A stretch of DNA of 64,000 bases from Methylobacterium aquaticum (GCF_016804325.1 NZ_CP043627.1:2741001-2805000); one strand, 5' to 3'. Shown: positions 33,392-42,455, numbered from the stretch's first letter. Made by a program: numbers and translations. Notes: generated from the letters alone by a model not told the origin.

Positions 33392-33910
33392 TCAGGAGGC
33401 GAGCCCGTAGACCGCGTCGCCGAGACGGTGGAAGATCGTGCCGCCTTTCGCGCGCTTCCACAGACGGGTGTTGAGGGCCGCCACCGGATCGTGGCCCGGC
33501 AGGGTCAGGCCGCGGGCCGCGAGCCGTTCCCAGATCTCGGCGGCATGCATCGGCCGCCCGGCCTCGGCCAGGATCTCTTCCGCCGCCGCCATCAGCCGGC
33601 GACCCTCCTGACGCCCCGCCGCGCCGGCGGGGGCCGGGGACCCGTCCGGCGGCGGGACGGGAGCGGCTTCGGGTTCCGGGACAGGCGCCCGGGCGGGCTC
33701 CGTCCGCGGCGCCTCGGGTACGGCGCGCGGTGCCGGAGCCTCCACCGGAGCGGGCGCGGCCCGCGCCGGTTCGACGCCGGCGCCCGGCCGGGCGAGCCGG
33801 CGGCCGAGATCGAGGTAGAGCTCGTGCTCGGCGATGGCCCGGTCGAGGGCGGCGCGCTGGCGCCGCAGGTCGTCCAGCCGGGCCTCCGTTTCCGCTTCCG
33901 ACAGGAACAT
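33392..33910 (-). CDS. HARE-HTH domain protein
   Basis: This 172-residue protein has a charged coiled-coil N-terminus (ETEARLDDLRRQRAALDRAIAEH) followed by a proline/alanine-rich linker. The C-terminal winged-helix HARE-HTH domain reads AAEEILAEAGRPMHAAEIWERL through WKRAKGGTIFHRLGDAVYGL. HARE-HTH domains are proposed to read modified DNA in association with chromatin, transcription or restriction systems. The gene lies next to the RepA-like gene, in the same orientation. Its upstream region holds GGAATATTCC palindromes that could be its operator. Start ATG 33910. Confidence 0.78.
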   Translation of the reverse strand: MFLSEAETEARLDDLRRQRAALDRAIAEHELYLDLGRRLARPGAGVEPARAAPAPVEAPAPRAVPEAPRTEPARAPVPEPEAAPVPPPDGSPAPAGAAGRQEGRRLMAAAEEILAEAGRPMHAAEIWERLAARGLTLPGHDPVAALNTRLWKRAKGGTIFHRLGDAVYGLAS

Positions 33911-33919
33911 GTCGCCCTC

Positions 33920-33988
33920 TTGGAATATTCTATATTCCAGGGAAACACTCTACCACTCCCTGGAATAGCTAGAATAGGAATATTCCAT
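33920..33988. promoter_or_regulatory. Palindromic operator cluster upstream of the HARE-HTH gene
   Basis: TATTCCAGGGA (33933-33943) and TCCCTGGAATA (33957-33967) form a perfect 11-bp inverted repeat. GGAATATTCC occurs at 33977-33986, and TTGGAATATTC at 33920-33930. A related GAATAT..CATATTC dyad lies at 34151-34184. The AT-rich composition contrasts with the surroundings. It probably contains the promoter and autoregulatory operator of the HARE-HTH gene. Confidence 0.55.
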
Positions 33989-34339
33989 ATGGGTGCAAGC
34001 CCGTTGTGGCATCGCCGGGGTACGGTCCACCGCGGAATGACCGCCGCGGGCGCGGATCGTCCCTTCCCCACGTTGCTCCCGACCTCCGTCTCGCGCGAGG
34101 CTGGCCGGGACGGCCATGGGTGGCGGAGCGGAACTCGCCATGCCGGTCGGGAATATGGAATGAATGCGAAACATTCTCATATTCTATTGGGAACGTGGCC
34201 ATCCGAGATCGTGCCTGTTCCCTCCGGCGTCATCCCGGGTCCCGTCGAGAGACGTCTTCCCATGGGCCGGACCGGGCGATGCAACCGCCCGAACGTGCCT
34301 CGTCCCGAGGGCGCGAACCCGGGAGCCCGCGCCCTCCCT

Positions 34340-35437
34340 TCACGCCGCCCCGGCCCTGACCGCCGCGGCCTTGCGGCGGGCGGGCTTGGGCGGCACCAGG
34401 AGGGAGCCGGGATCGGTCGGCATCAGCTGGAGGCCGGCCTCGTCGAGGCTGATCGGCAGCTTCGGGAAGACCTCCTTGACGTGGGCGACGTCGGCCTTGA
34501 ACGCCTGGCGGAAGCTGCGGAGCGACGCGTTGTCGGCGCCGAACTGCCTGTGGACCGTGTCCCAGTTCAGGCGCAACGGGCGCTGGAGGCTGCGCAGGCG
34601 GTAGCCGATCCAGAACAGCAGGTCGAGCTTGCGCGCCGAGCCCGAGAAGGCCCGGGCGGCCCGGATGTCGACCGGCAGGGCGTGCTGGACCAGGTTGTCG
34701 TAGAAGTCCTGGTGGAACTGCACCGTCTTCGACCAGGCGATGCCGTCCTGGCCGCCCGAGCGCCAGAGGTCGAGCTGGCGGAACGGCGGCATGGTGATGG
34801 TCGAGGAGCGCGACTGCCCGTCCCACAGGCCGATCTGCATCGTGCAGGCGGCGAGCCGATGCAGCTGCTCCTTGAACTGCCGGATCGTGCCGCGCTCGCC
34901 GCCGGTGACGGCGAACCCCATCTCGCGCATGAAGCCCGACAGGCTGTCGGCGACCTCGACCGTGGGGCTGCGCTGTCGCACCGCCTCGGTGCAGAGATGC
35001 AGGAGCACCAGCCGGGCCTTGGGGCCGTAGGGCAGGCCCTGCAATTCCATCTGGCCGGTCGCCGGGTTCTTCAGCCGTCCGGCCAGGATGCTCAGCGTGT
35101 TGCGGCCGTATTCCCGGAAGAATTCCCGCTCCTCGCCGGGATCGCGATAGGGCAAGCCGCAGAGCGCCAGCACGGAATGGATGTGCTGGATCGTGTCCGG
35201 GGTGACGGGCTCGGCCTCGATCACCATCCGCACCGCGTCGCGCCGGCGCTGGTCGCGCCCCATGGCGGCGCGGGCATCCTGCTTTCGGCCGGTCTCCGCC
35301 CGCTCGGCGTCGCGCAGGGCCTGGCGGTGGGCGATGTGCTCGACGATGACCGCGAACAGGAACCCGCCCCGGGCCGCTTCCAGCTCGGCCACCAGGTCCT
35401 CGTCGTGGATCGCCGCGATCTTGGCCTCGATGCTCAT
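34340..35437 (-). CDS. Plasmid-type replication initiator (RepA_C-like)
   Basis: This 365-residue protein resembles the RepA replication proteins of Methylobacterium plasmids. Recognisable segments are GLPYGPKARLVLLHLCTEAV, then VADSLSGFMREMG, WSKTVQFHQDFYDNLVQHALPVDIRAARAF, and LDLLFWIGYRLRSL with LNWDTVHRQFG. Together these are the winged-helix arrangement of RepA_C initiators, which bind iterons. ATG 35437 is used; ATG 35494 in the same frame is an alternative. No parA/parB partition genes are adjacent. Upstream lie iteron-like repeats and an AT-rich tract, as expected for an origin. The flanking genes are chromosomal in type. Confidence 0.82.
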   Translation of the reverse strand: MSIEAKIAAIHDEDLVAELEAARGGFLFAVIVEHIAHRQALRDAERAETGRKQDARAAMGRDQRRRDAVRMVIEAEPVTPDTIQHIHSVLALCGLPYRDPGEEREFFREYGRNTLSILAGRLKNPATGQMELQGLPYGPKARLVLLHLCTEAVRQRSPTVEVADSLSGFMREMGFAVTGGERGTIRQFKEQLHRLAACTMQIGLWDGQSRSSTITMPPFRQLDLWRSGGQDGIAWSKTVQFHQDFYDNLVQHALPVDIRAARAFSGSARKLDLLFWIGYRLRSLQRPLRLNWDTVHRQFGADNASLRSFRQAFKADVAHVKEVFPKLPISLDEAGLQLMPTDPGSLLVPPKPARRKAAAVRAGAA

Positions 35438-35821
35438 GCTGCCGAACTTGCCTGACGCTGGACGGCGCTCCCCGCCGGTGATGGGCCGAGCCATCTTGGA
35501 TGTCCCAAGCCTTCTTGCACGATTCCGATCCCGGGATTCCGGAGGCGGGGGCGGGTTATCCCAAGATTCCCACGACTCGTCCCCGTTATCCCGCCCGGAT
35601 TCCGGCCGACCGCTCGCCGCGCGGGCCGTCCGCCCCGCCCGGACACCCGCCGGGATGCCGCCAGGACGCCCACCGGGAGCCGCCGGCCCGGTTTCCGGCA
35701 AGCGCCGCCCCCTGCCCCTCCCACGCCCTGTGGGCGGCCTGTGCACGGCCCTGTGGGCCCGGCCGGGACGGGGCTGTGGCCGAGCCTGGGGCGAGCCGGT
35801 GGATGGGCGGTGGGCGGGCCG

Positions 35822-36250
35822 CGCAGATTTCGATACGGGGCCGGATCCGGGGATCGCCGCTCGCGCAGAGTTCGATACGCGAGGCCGCCGCGAAACCGGC
35901 CGGTTTCCCAGGGGCCGAGCGAGGCCCGACGCCGAATCCGATGCGCGGGCACGCCGAATCCGATGCGCGAACCCCCGGAATCCCCGCAGAGTCCGATGCG
36001 CCTCCACGCAGAGTCCGATGCCTTCCCACGCAGAGCCGTATGCGCGATCACCCCGCAAACCCCTGTCGTATCAGCGGAATTTGCCCCTCCATATAATCCA
36101 CATAACTGACTCTCTGAGAATCCATGACTGATAAGTCACCTATAGGCCCGAGAGAGGGTTCGTTTTGAAGAACGCCATGACGCGCCTTCGGCGCGGATTG
36201 GATACAATTTCTCATGTGATGGAATTTAGGGAATAAACGAGGAATATCAG
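35822..36250. other. Iteron-type replication origin candidate
   Basis: Seven copies of a 16-bp motif (CGCMGARTYCGATRCG) start at 35822, 35864, 35930, 35952, 35985, 36007 and 36029. Their spacings are 42, 66, 22, 33, 22 and 22 bp, close to multiples of the DNA helical turn. Immediately beyond them is an AT-rich tract (36064-36250) with TAATCCACA at 36094-36102, one mismatch from the DnaA box. The array lies upstream of the RepA-like gene, the standard layout of an iteron plasmid origin. It is inferred, not shown, that replication can start here. Confidence 0.7.
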
Positions 36251-36354
36251 GCCCCTGCCCTGCCCGTCGGGCCGCTTCCCCGGGCGCTCCGGGACGCCTA
36301 TGAGCGCCTTGACGGCGCCGCCGGATGCGGCGCGGGCGGATGGCGTGAGCGACG

Positions 36355-37164
36355 ATGAGCACCACCCCGATCGCACGGCTTCTCGGGATCATGGCGCGTT
36401 TGCGGGACCCGGAGGGCGGCTGTCCCTGGGACCTGGCGCAGAGCCATGCCAGCATCGTCCCCTACACGATCGAGGAGGCCTACGAGGTCGCCGAGGCGGT
36501 GGAGAGCGGGGATCCCGACGAGCTGCGCGACGAGCTCGGCGACCTCCTGTTCCAGGTCGTGTTCCAGGCCCGGATCGCCGAGGAGGCCGGCAGCTTCGCC
36601 TTCGACGACGTCGCTACCGCCATCGCCGACAAGATGGTGCGCCGCCACCCCCACATCTTCGGCGAGGTCCGGGGCCTCGATCAGGACGCGGTGAACGCGC
36701 AATGGGCAGCGATCAAGGCCCAGGAACAGGCGGAGAAGCAGCAGGCGGCGAAGGGCCGCCCGGCCCCGCAGGGGACGCTCTCCGGCGTGCCACTGGCGCT
36801 GCCCGCCCTCACCCGGGCGGAAAAAATCTCGCGCAAGGCGGCCGCCGTGGGCTTCGACTGGCCGGACGCCGCCGAGGTGATCGCCAAGGTGCGCGAGGAG
36901 ACCGACGAGGTCGCCCAGGCGCTCGCGGAGGAAGGCCCGGAGGCTTTGGCCGAGGAGATCGGCGACCTCCTGTTCTCGGTCGCCAACCTCGCCCGCCATG
37001 CCGGCATCGATCCGGAGGAGGCGTTGCGCCGGGCCAACCTGAAATTCCAGCGCCGCTTCTCCGCCATGGAGGCGGAGGTGACGAAGGACGGCCGCCCCCT
37101 GAAGGACGCCGGCCTCGCCGCGATGGAGGAGGCCTGGATCGCGGTGAAGCGGCGGGAGCGCTGA
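36355..37164 (+). CDS. mazG: Nucleoside triphosphate pyrophosphohydrolase MazG
   Basis: A 269-residue dimeric all-alpha NTP pyrophosphatase hydrolyses NTPs or dNTPs to the monophosphate. It has two MazG repeats. The first carries the metal-binding EEAYE...DELGDLLFQ pattern (residues 38-70) and the second has EETDEV...EEIGDLLFS. It starts at ATG 36355. In E. coli it affects (p)ppGpp levels and starvation survival. It stands alone, between the origin region and the XRE-cupin gene. Confidence 0.93.
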   Translation: MSTTPIARLLGIMARLRDPEGGCPWDLAQSHASIVPYTIEEAYEVAEAVESGDPDELRDELGDLLFQVVFQARIAEEAGSFAFDDVATAIADKMVRRHPHIFGEVRGLDQDAVNAQWAAIKAQEQAEKQQAAKGRPAPQGTLSGVPLALPALTRAEKISRKAAAVGFDWPDAAEVIAKVREETDEVAQALAEEGPEALAEEIGDLLFSVANLARHAGIDPEEALRRANLKFQRRFSAMEAEVTKDGRPLKDAGLAAMEEAWIAVKRRER

Positions 37165-37281
37165 GCGCGGCCACCATATAAAGAGAGGCGGCCGTGCCGG
37201 ACCGTCGGGCATGACGCGGAGGGTTCGAGGAGCGTCGGTGCGACGGTCGGACAGGTTCCGACGGAGGCGCTGCGGCCGGGC

Positions 37282-37317
37282 TTGACCATCGTTCGAATGT
37301 GAGAGAATTTCTCATTC
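37282..37317 (+). promoter_or_regulatory. Promoter with operator dyad, likely leaderless start
   Basis: TTGACC at 37282 is a good -35, and the GAGAATT region near 37303-37309 is at -10 distance. Overlapping it is a dyad, GAATG at 37295 with GAGA and TCTC arms to ATTC at 37316. The ATG follows at 37318 without any ribosome site. Transcription would start at or just before the ATG, and the dyad could be bound by the XRE-cupin protein itself. Confidence 0.5.
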
Positions 37318-37914
37318 ATGAGAGACGACCTCGCACCCGATCCCGTGTCCGATCCCTACGCCTCGGACATCGACCAGCGCCTCGCCGCCCGTCTCGCCGC
37401 CTTACGCCAGGAGCACGGCCTGTCCCTCGATGCGCTGGCCTCGACGAGCGGCATCAGCCGGGCGACCCTGTCGCGGCTGGAGCGGGCCGAGACCAGCCCG
37501 ACCGCCTCGCTGCTCGGGCGGCTCTGCACCGTCTACGGCCGGCCGATGTCGCGGCTGCTCGCCGAGGTCGAGGCCGACCCGGCCCAGGTCGTGCGCCACG
37601 ACGAGCAGGCCGTCTGGGTCGATCCCGAGACGGGGTTTCGCCGCCGCGGCGTCTCGCCCCCGGCGCATGGATTCTCGGCCGAACTCGTCCTCGGCACCCT
37701 GCCGGAGGGGGCGACCATCGCCTATGCCGCGCCGCCGCTCGGCGGCCTCGAGCACCACCTCTGGATGCTGGAGGGCCGGCTCGACCTCACCCTCGACGGC
37801 GTGACCCACGCCCTCTCGCCGGGGGATTGCCTGCGCTACCAGCTCGCCGGCGCTTCCCGCTTCGCCTGCCCGGGCCCCGAGGCCCGCTACCTCATCGCGA
37901 TCTGCCGGCCGTGA
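37318..37914 (+). CDS. XRE-cupin transcriptional regulator
   Basis: This 198-residue regulator has an N-terminal XRE helix-turn-helix (residues 20-75): LAALRQEHGLSLDALASTSGISRATLSRLERAETSPT. A C-terminal cupin fold follows (from about residue 110), with GGLEHHLWMLEGRLDLTLDGVTHAL and SPGDCLRYQL. Such proteins bind a small metabolite in the cupin and control a neighbouring transporter or enzyme. The GNAT gene starts 8 bp after its stop, so the pair forms an operon. An operator-like dyad spans its promoter. Confidence 0.87.
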   Translation: MRDDLAPDPVSDPYASDIDQRLAARLAALRQEHGLSLDALASTSGISRATLSRLERAETSPTASLLGRLCTVYGRPMSRLLAEVEADPAQVVRHDEQAVWVDPETGFRRRGVSPPAHGFSAELVLGTLPEGATIAYAAPPLGGLEHHLWMLEGRLDLTLDGVTHALSPGDCLRYQLAGASRFACPGPEARYLIAICRP

Positions 37915-37922
37915 GACCCACC

Positions 37923-38438
37923 ATGACGACGATCGACATCCTCTCCCCTGAAGAGGCCGAGGCCGCGCTTCCGGATCTCGCCGCCCTGCTCCGGGCCTGC
38001 GTCCTCGACGGGGCCAGCATCGGCTTCGTGCTGCCCTTCACCCTGCCCGAGGCGGAAGCGTTCTGGCGCGACGGGCTGCCGGCCCTGCGGAGCGGCGCGC
38101 GCCGGCTGCTGGTGGCCCGTGGCGACGGGCGCATCCTCGGCTGCAGCCAGGTCGGCCTCGCCGCGCCCCCGAACGGCCGCCACCGGGCCGAGATCACCAA
38201 GGTGCTGGTCCATCCGGAGGCGCGCCGCCGCGGTCTCGGCCGGGCGCTGATGCTGGAGGCCGAACGCGTCGCCGCGGCGGAAGGGCGCTCGCTCCTGATC
38301 CTCGACACGCGGGCCGGGGATGCCGGCGAGGCGCTCTACCGCTCGCTTGGCTACGTCGTCACCGGCGTGGTCCCGGATTACGCCTGCTCGCCGGACGGCG
38401 TGCGGGAGCCCTGCACGTTCATGCACAAGCGGCTTTAA
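37923..38438 (+). CDS. GNAT-family N-acetyltransferase
   Basis: This 171-residue acetyltransferase uses acetyl-CoA to acetylate a small molecule or protein. The acetyl-CoA-binding motif A is ITKVLVHPEARRRGLGRALMLEAERVAA, with the RRGLGRA pyrophosphate loop. The C-terminal LILDTRAGDAGEALYRSLGYVVTG gives the usual beta-bulge strand. ATG 37923 is 8 bp downstream of the XRE-cupin regulator, so it is probably the regulated target. The substrate is unknown, but the XRE-cupin pairing suggests a cytosolic metabolite. Confidence 0.87.
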   Translation: MTTIDILSPEEAEAALPDLAALLRACVLDGASIGFVLPFTLPEAEAFWRDGLPALRSGARRLLVARGDGRILGCSQVGLAAPPNGRHRAEITKVLVHPEARRRGLGRALMLEAERVAAAEGRSLLILDTRAGDAGEALYRSLGYVVTGVVPDYACSPDGVREPCTFMHKRL

Positions 38439-38551
38439 TCCGCGCCGGTCCGGAACCTGACGAAGTTTTGATGGGCAATCGCTTGCGCGCAATCGAATCC
38501 TCGGATCATGTCGCGCCGGGCCGACTCGGCCCTGTGACGGGATGACCGCCC

Positions 38552-39586
38552 ATGACCCGACCGCCCATGATCCGGCTGCCCATGGCCCATGCCACCTTCC
38601 GGCGCACGCTGCTCGGCACCGCGCTGATCCTCGCCGCGCCGGCCGCTCTCGCCCAGAGCGCCCCGGCTCCGGATGCCTCGTCCACGGCCGAGCAGACCAT
38701 CGCGGCCATGACCAAGATCTTCGGCGACCATCCGGGCAAGCGCTCGAACCACGCCAAGGGCGTGGTGGTGGAGGGCAGCTTCACCCCGTCGAAGGACGCC
38801 AGGACCCTGAGCAAGGCGGGCGTGTTTTCCGGCGCCGCCGTGCCGGTGACCGTGCGCTTCTCCGACGCGACCGGCCTGCCGGAGATCCCGGACGGCGCGC
38901 CCCAGGCCAACCCGCACGGCCTGTCGATCAAGTTCAAGCCCGCCGACGGTTCCGAGATGGACGTCGTCACCAACTCGCTGAAGTTCTTCCCCGTGGCGAC
39001 CGGCGAGGAATTCCGCGATCTCCTGGTGGCGATCACCAAGAGCGGCCCCGGCGCCGCGAAACCGACCCCGGTCGAGCAGTTCATGGCGGCGCATCCGGCC
39101 GCCCCGAAGGCGCTCGCCACCGCCAGGACCCCGTCGAGCTTCGGCCGCCAGGTCTATAACGGCGTCAACGCCTTCGTGCTGGTCGACGCCGCCGGCAAGC
39201 GCACCCCCTTCCGCTACCGCATCGTGCCGGTGGCCGGCGAGGAGATCCTGAGCGCCGACGAGGCGAAGGCCAAGGGCCCGAACTACCTCGTCGAGGAGAT
39301 GCCGGCCCACCTCGCCAAGGCGCCGGTCGCCTTCCGGATCGAGGCGCAGATCGCCCAACCCGGCGATTCGACCAAGGACGCGACGATGCCCTGGCCGGAG
39401 GATCGCCGCTTCGTCGACCTCGGCACCCTGACCCTGACCAAGGCGGTGCCCGACAGCCAGACCGTCGAGAAGGGGCTGCTGTTCATGCCCAACAACCTGC
39501 CCGACGGCGTCGAGGTCTCGGACGACCCGCTGATCGACGCCCGGGTCCAGGCCTACGCGATCTCGTTCGGTCGCCGCTCGCAGTGA
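38552..39586 (+). CDS. Secreted catalase-related peroxidase (SrpA-like)
   Basis: A 344-residue haem protein of the catalase-related family begins with a Sec signal peptide (LLGTALILAAPAALA, cleavage before QSAP). The catalytic His is in NHAKGVVVEGSF, the distal Asn in DVVTNSLKFF, and the proximal tyrosine in ARVQAYAISFGRR near the C-terminus. This family is shorter than full catalases and mostly acts as an organic-substrate peroxidase. ATG 38552 is used. It stands alone, followed by a dispersed repeat at 39683. Confidence 0.87.
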   Translation: MTRPPMIRLPMAHATFRRTLLGTALILAAPAALAQSAPAPDASSTAEQTIAAMTKIFGDHPGKRSNHAKGVVVEGSFTPSKDARTLSKAGVFSGAAVPVTVRFSDATGLPEIPDGAPQANPHGLSIKFKPADGSEMDVVTNSLKFFPVATGEEFRDLLVAITKSGPGAAKPTPVEQFMAAHPAAPKALATARTPSSFGRQVYNGVNAFVLVDAAGKRTPFRYRIVPVAGEEILSADEAKAKGPNYLVEEMPAHLAKAPVAFRIEAQIAQPGDSTKDATMPWPEDRRFVDLGTLTLTKAVPDSQTVEKGLLFMPNNLPDGVEVSDDPLIDARVQAYAISFGRRSQ

Positions 39587-39682
39587 GCAAGAGAGTGCGT
39601 GCAGCCCGGTAGGATACCGGGCCGCACGTCGAGATCACAGCCTGTTCGGTCGATCGTCTCCGGCAGGTTCGACACCCGCCCT

Positions 39683-39817
39683 GTCATTCCGGGGCGCGAA
39701 GCGGAGCCCGGAATCCAGAAACACGAATGGTTCAGAATGAGACGGACAGCGTTCCGCTTTGTTCTGCATCACCTGCGGTTCTGGATTCCGGGCTCCGCTG
39801 CGCGGCCCCGGAATGAC
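39683..39817. repeat. Dispersed palindromic element (composite)
   Basis: The left end GTCATTCCGGGGCGCGAAGC and the right end GCGCGGCCCCGGAATGAC are inverted copies of each other, enclosing about 60 bp of different sequence (AAACACGAATGGTTCAGAATG and onward). The internal part differs from the 20992 and 63031 copies, so only the ends are conserved. Confidence 0.85.
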
Positions 39818-39870
39818 TCGGAGAGGTGGAAGCGGAAATGCTGATCCTACAGCGCCGGCAGGGGCGTACG

Positions 39871-41150
39871 ATGTCTCCCGATCATGAGAGATCGTCGTTG
39901 CGGTCGGTGCATCCCACCGCTACCCCCACCCCCATGCCACCCTTCCTCGCGACCAACCTGCGCTGGCTCGCGGCCGGGTTCCTGCTCCTGTTCTGTGGCT
40001 GCTTCGGCCAGACCTTCGTCGTCGCCCTGTCGGGCGGGGCGATCCGGCGGGAATTCGGGCTGTCGGACGGGGCATTCGGGGCGCTCTATGCCGGCGTCAC
40101 CCTGGCCTCCGCCCTGGCGCTGGCAGGAATCGGCGGGCTCATCGACCGCTGGCCGGCGCAACGGGTGGTGAGCCTCGCCGGCATCCTGCTGGCCGCCGGC
40201 GCCGCCGGCCTCGGCCTGTCGCCGAACCTGCCCGTGCTGGCCTCGAGCCTGTTCCTGCTCCGCCTCGCCGGGCAGGGGCTGATGCTCCAGACCGCCTACA
40301 CGCTGCTCGGGCGCTGGTTCTCGGCGGAGCGCGGCCGGGCGGTGTCGCTCGCGGCGCTTGGGCTCAATGCCGGCCAGGCCTGCCTGCCCCTCGGCTTCGT
40401 CGCGGCAGCGGGTATCCTCGGCTGGCGCGGCGCCTGGCTCGGCATCGCCGGGCTGCTGCTCGTCGTCGCCCTGCCGCTCGCCCGCCATCTCGTGCGGCGC
40501 GAGCGGGTGCCGGCGGAGACCGCGCGCTCCGGCCAGCCTGCGGGCGCGACGCGGGCGCAGGTCCTCGCCGACCCGTCCTTCTACGGGCTGCTCGCCGCGA
40601 TGCTGCCGCCCTCCTTCATCAGCAACACCCTCTTCTTCCATCAGGTGCACCTGGCCGAGAGCCGGGGCTGGTCGCCGGACGTGATCGCCGCCGCCTTCCC
40701 GCCCTACGCGGTCGCGACCTTCGTGTTCCTGCTCGTCGCCGGCCGCCTCGTCGACCGGTTCTCCGCCCTGGCGCTGCTGCCTCTCTACCTGGTGCCGTTC
40801 GGCCTCGCCTGCCTGATCCTCGGCGGGGTCTCCGCGCCATGGGCCGCCTTCGCCTTCATGCTGCTCTACGGCGTCACCGACGGAATCTCGCTCACCCTGT
40901 TCGGCGCCCTCTGGCCGGAGGTCTACGGCACCCGCCATCTCGGGGCGATCCGCGGCGCCATCGTGGCGATCATGGTGCTCGGTACCGCGCTCGGCCCCGT
41001 TCTGTCGGGCCTGCTCATCGATGCCGGCGTGCCGTTCTCCGGATCGTCACCGGGATGGGCGCCTATTGCCTCGCCGTCTCCGGAATCCTGCTGCTGGTCC
41101 GGCGCCGCTTCCTCGGGCCTCTGCGCGGGCGCCGCTTCGAGATCGTGTGA
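39871..41150 (+). pseudogene. MFS transporter, frameshifted near the 3' end
   Basis: This major-facilitator protein of about 426 residues has twelve hydrophobic helices and the FCGCFGQTF and GIGGLIDRWPAQRVVS loop signatures. The frame is intact to about position 41035 (VLSGLLIDAGVPF); the natural ending LRIVTGMGAYCLAVSGILLL and LVRRRFLGPLRGRRFEIV lies in the next frame up to 41150. A single missing base near 41030-41042 explains the break. ATG 39871 has AGGGG upstream and is preferred over ATG 39934. The substrate is unknown. Confidence 0.8.
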
Positions 41151-41166
41151 TCGACCGCGTCGTCTA

Positions 41167-41212
41167 CCGCTTGGGCCAAGTCACCGCTTGGGCCAAGTCA
41201 CCGCTTGGGCCA
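41167..41212. repeat. 17-bp tandem repeat overlapping the ATPase stop
   Basis: CCGCTTGGGCCAAGTCA starts at 41167 and 41184, with a partial copy at 41201. Each unit contains a CTTGG-G-CCAAG dyad. On the minus strand each full unit carries a TGA in the ATPase frame; the first of these is the gene's stop codon. The array has probably grown by duplication beyond the stop. Confidence 0.75.
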
Positions 41213-42357
41213 GACCCAGGACGGCGGGTCGTGATCCGGTGCCAGGGTCTCGCCGAGGCGCTTGTCGAGGGTGATGCGGGCCGCCCCTTCTCGCTCCAGG
41301 GCCGCCACCAGGGCGGCGGCGTGCGACACCACCAGGACCTGCGTGCCTTCCGCCACCCGCGCGATCAGCGCGGCCAGCGGCGCTAAGAGGTCGGCATGCA
41401 GGCTGGTCTCGGGCTCGTTGAGCACCATCAGCTCGGGTGGCCGCGGCGACAGGAGCGCCGCGGCGAGCAGGAGGTAGCGCAGCGTCCCGTCCGAGAGCTC
41501 AGGCCCCCGCAACGGACGCAGCAGCCCGTGCTGGCGGAGTTCGAGCGAGAACTGGCCCTCGCTCGCCGCCACCGACAGCTCGGCTCCCGGGAATGCCTCG
41601 GCGACGGTCGCGTCGAGGGCGTCCCGGTCGCCGATCTCGAGGATGGTCCGGATCGCCGCCGCCACGTCGGCGCCGTCGCCGGCCAGCACCGGCGTGCGGG
41701 TACCGATCTGCGGCCGGCGGGCCGGGGCGTCCCGGTCGGTGCGAAAATGGTCGTAGAAGCGCCAGGCCTGCATCCGCTCGCGCAAGCGCAGCACGTCGAG
41801 GGCGTCGCGGGGATCGGCGCCGTGGTCATCAGGCTGTCGAAGGCGGGAAGATCGCGCAGGGCCTCGGTCCAGGCGCCGGTGCCGTCGCGCAGGCGGACCA
41901 GCGGTCCGCGGCGCTCGGCAAAGACGTTCGCCCGCCCGACGATCGGCCCGGTCCACACGCTCTCGGCCTTGATCTCCGGATCCTGGGAAAAGAACGTGCC
42001 CGAAAAGCTCGGGGCGGGCAGCCCGAGGGCGATGGCGTAGCCATAATCGTCGTCCGAGAAGCCGAGCTTCAGCTCGACGGGGTGACGTCGCACCGTGCCC
42101 TCGACCCGCCGCGCCCCGGACAGGACCTGGCGCCCGAACACCTCCGGCCCGGCCCAGAGCGCCGAGGCAAAGCCGCCTTCCCGGGCGAGGGACGGGATCG
42201 CCCGCCCTTGCGCGACCTCGGCGAGGAGGCGCAACGCGCGGTAGAGGCTCGACTTGCCGCTGCCATTAGCCCCCGTCACCACGGTCAGCCGGTCGAGGCC
42301 GAGCACGATGTCGCGCAAGGAGCGGTAGCCGGAGATGGCGAGGCGGTGGATCGGCAT
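41198..42357 (-). pseudogene. AAA ATPase (RecF/AAA_21-type), frameshifted
   Basis: The protein (about 386 residues) opens with RLAISGYRSLRDIVLGLDRL and the Walker A motif TGANGSGKSSL (residues 28-38). The frame breaks near 41815-41825, after FDSLMTT; the remaining half, with the signature-like ELSDGTLRYLLLAAALLSP and Walker B LMVLNEPETSLHAD, continues in the next frame and stops in the tandem repeat at 41198. One missing base restores the whole protein. Such small RecF-like ATPases are often called OLD- or SMC-type; no nuclease partner lies beside it. Confidence 0.8.
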
Positions 42358-42398
42358 GGGCCCGAATCTTTCGCCGCGATCGACAAGTCGAGCGCGTC

Positions 42399-42455
42399 CC
42401 CCTCTCCCGTTTGGGAGAGGGGCTAGGGGTGAGGGTGGCGCGCTTCCGTGTAAAG
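42399..42455. repeat. Half-copy of the CCCCTCTCCC hairpin repeat
   Basis: CCCCTCTCCC-GTTT-GGGAGAGGGG (42399-42422) is a perfect 10-bp hairpin followed by GGGGTGAGGGTGGCGCGCTT. The 42399-42455 sequence matches the reverse complement of the right arm at 54095-54152, so this is one arm of the larger element found at 54002. Confidence 0.75.

Noticed and set aside
34340..36058. Extended repA frame of 572 codons
   Set aside because: The upstream 190 codons are read through the iterons and are Arg/Pro-rich; initiators of this family start near 35437-35494.
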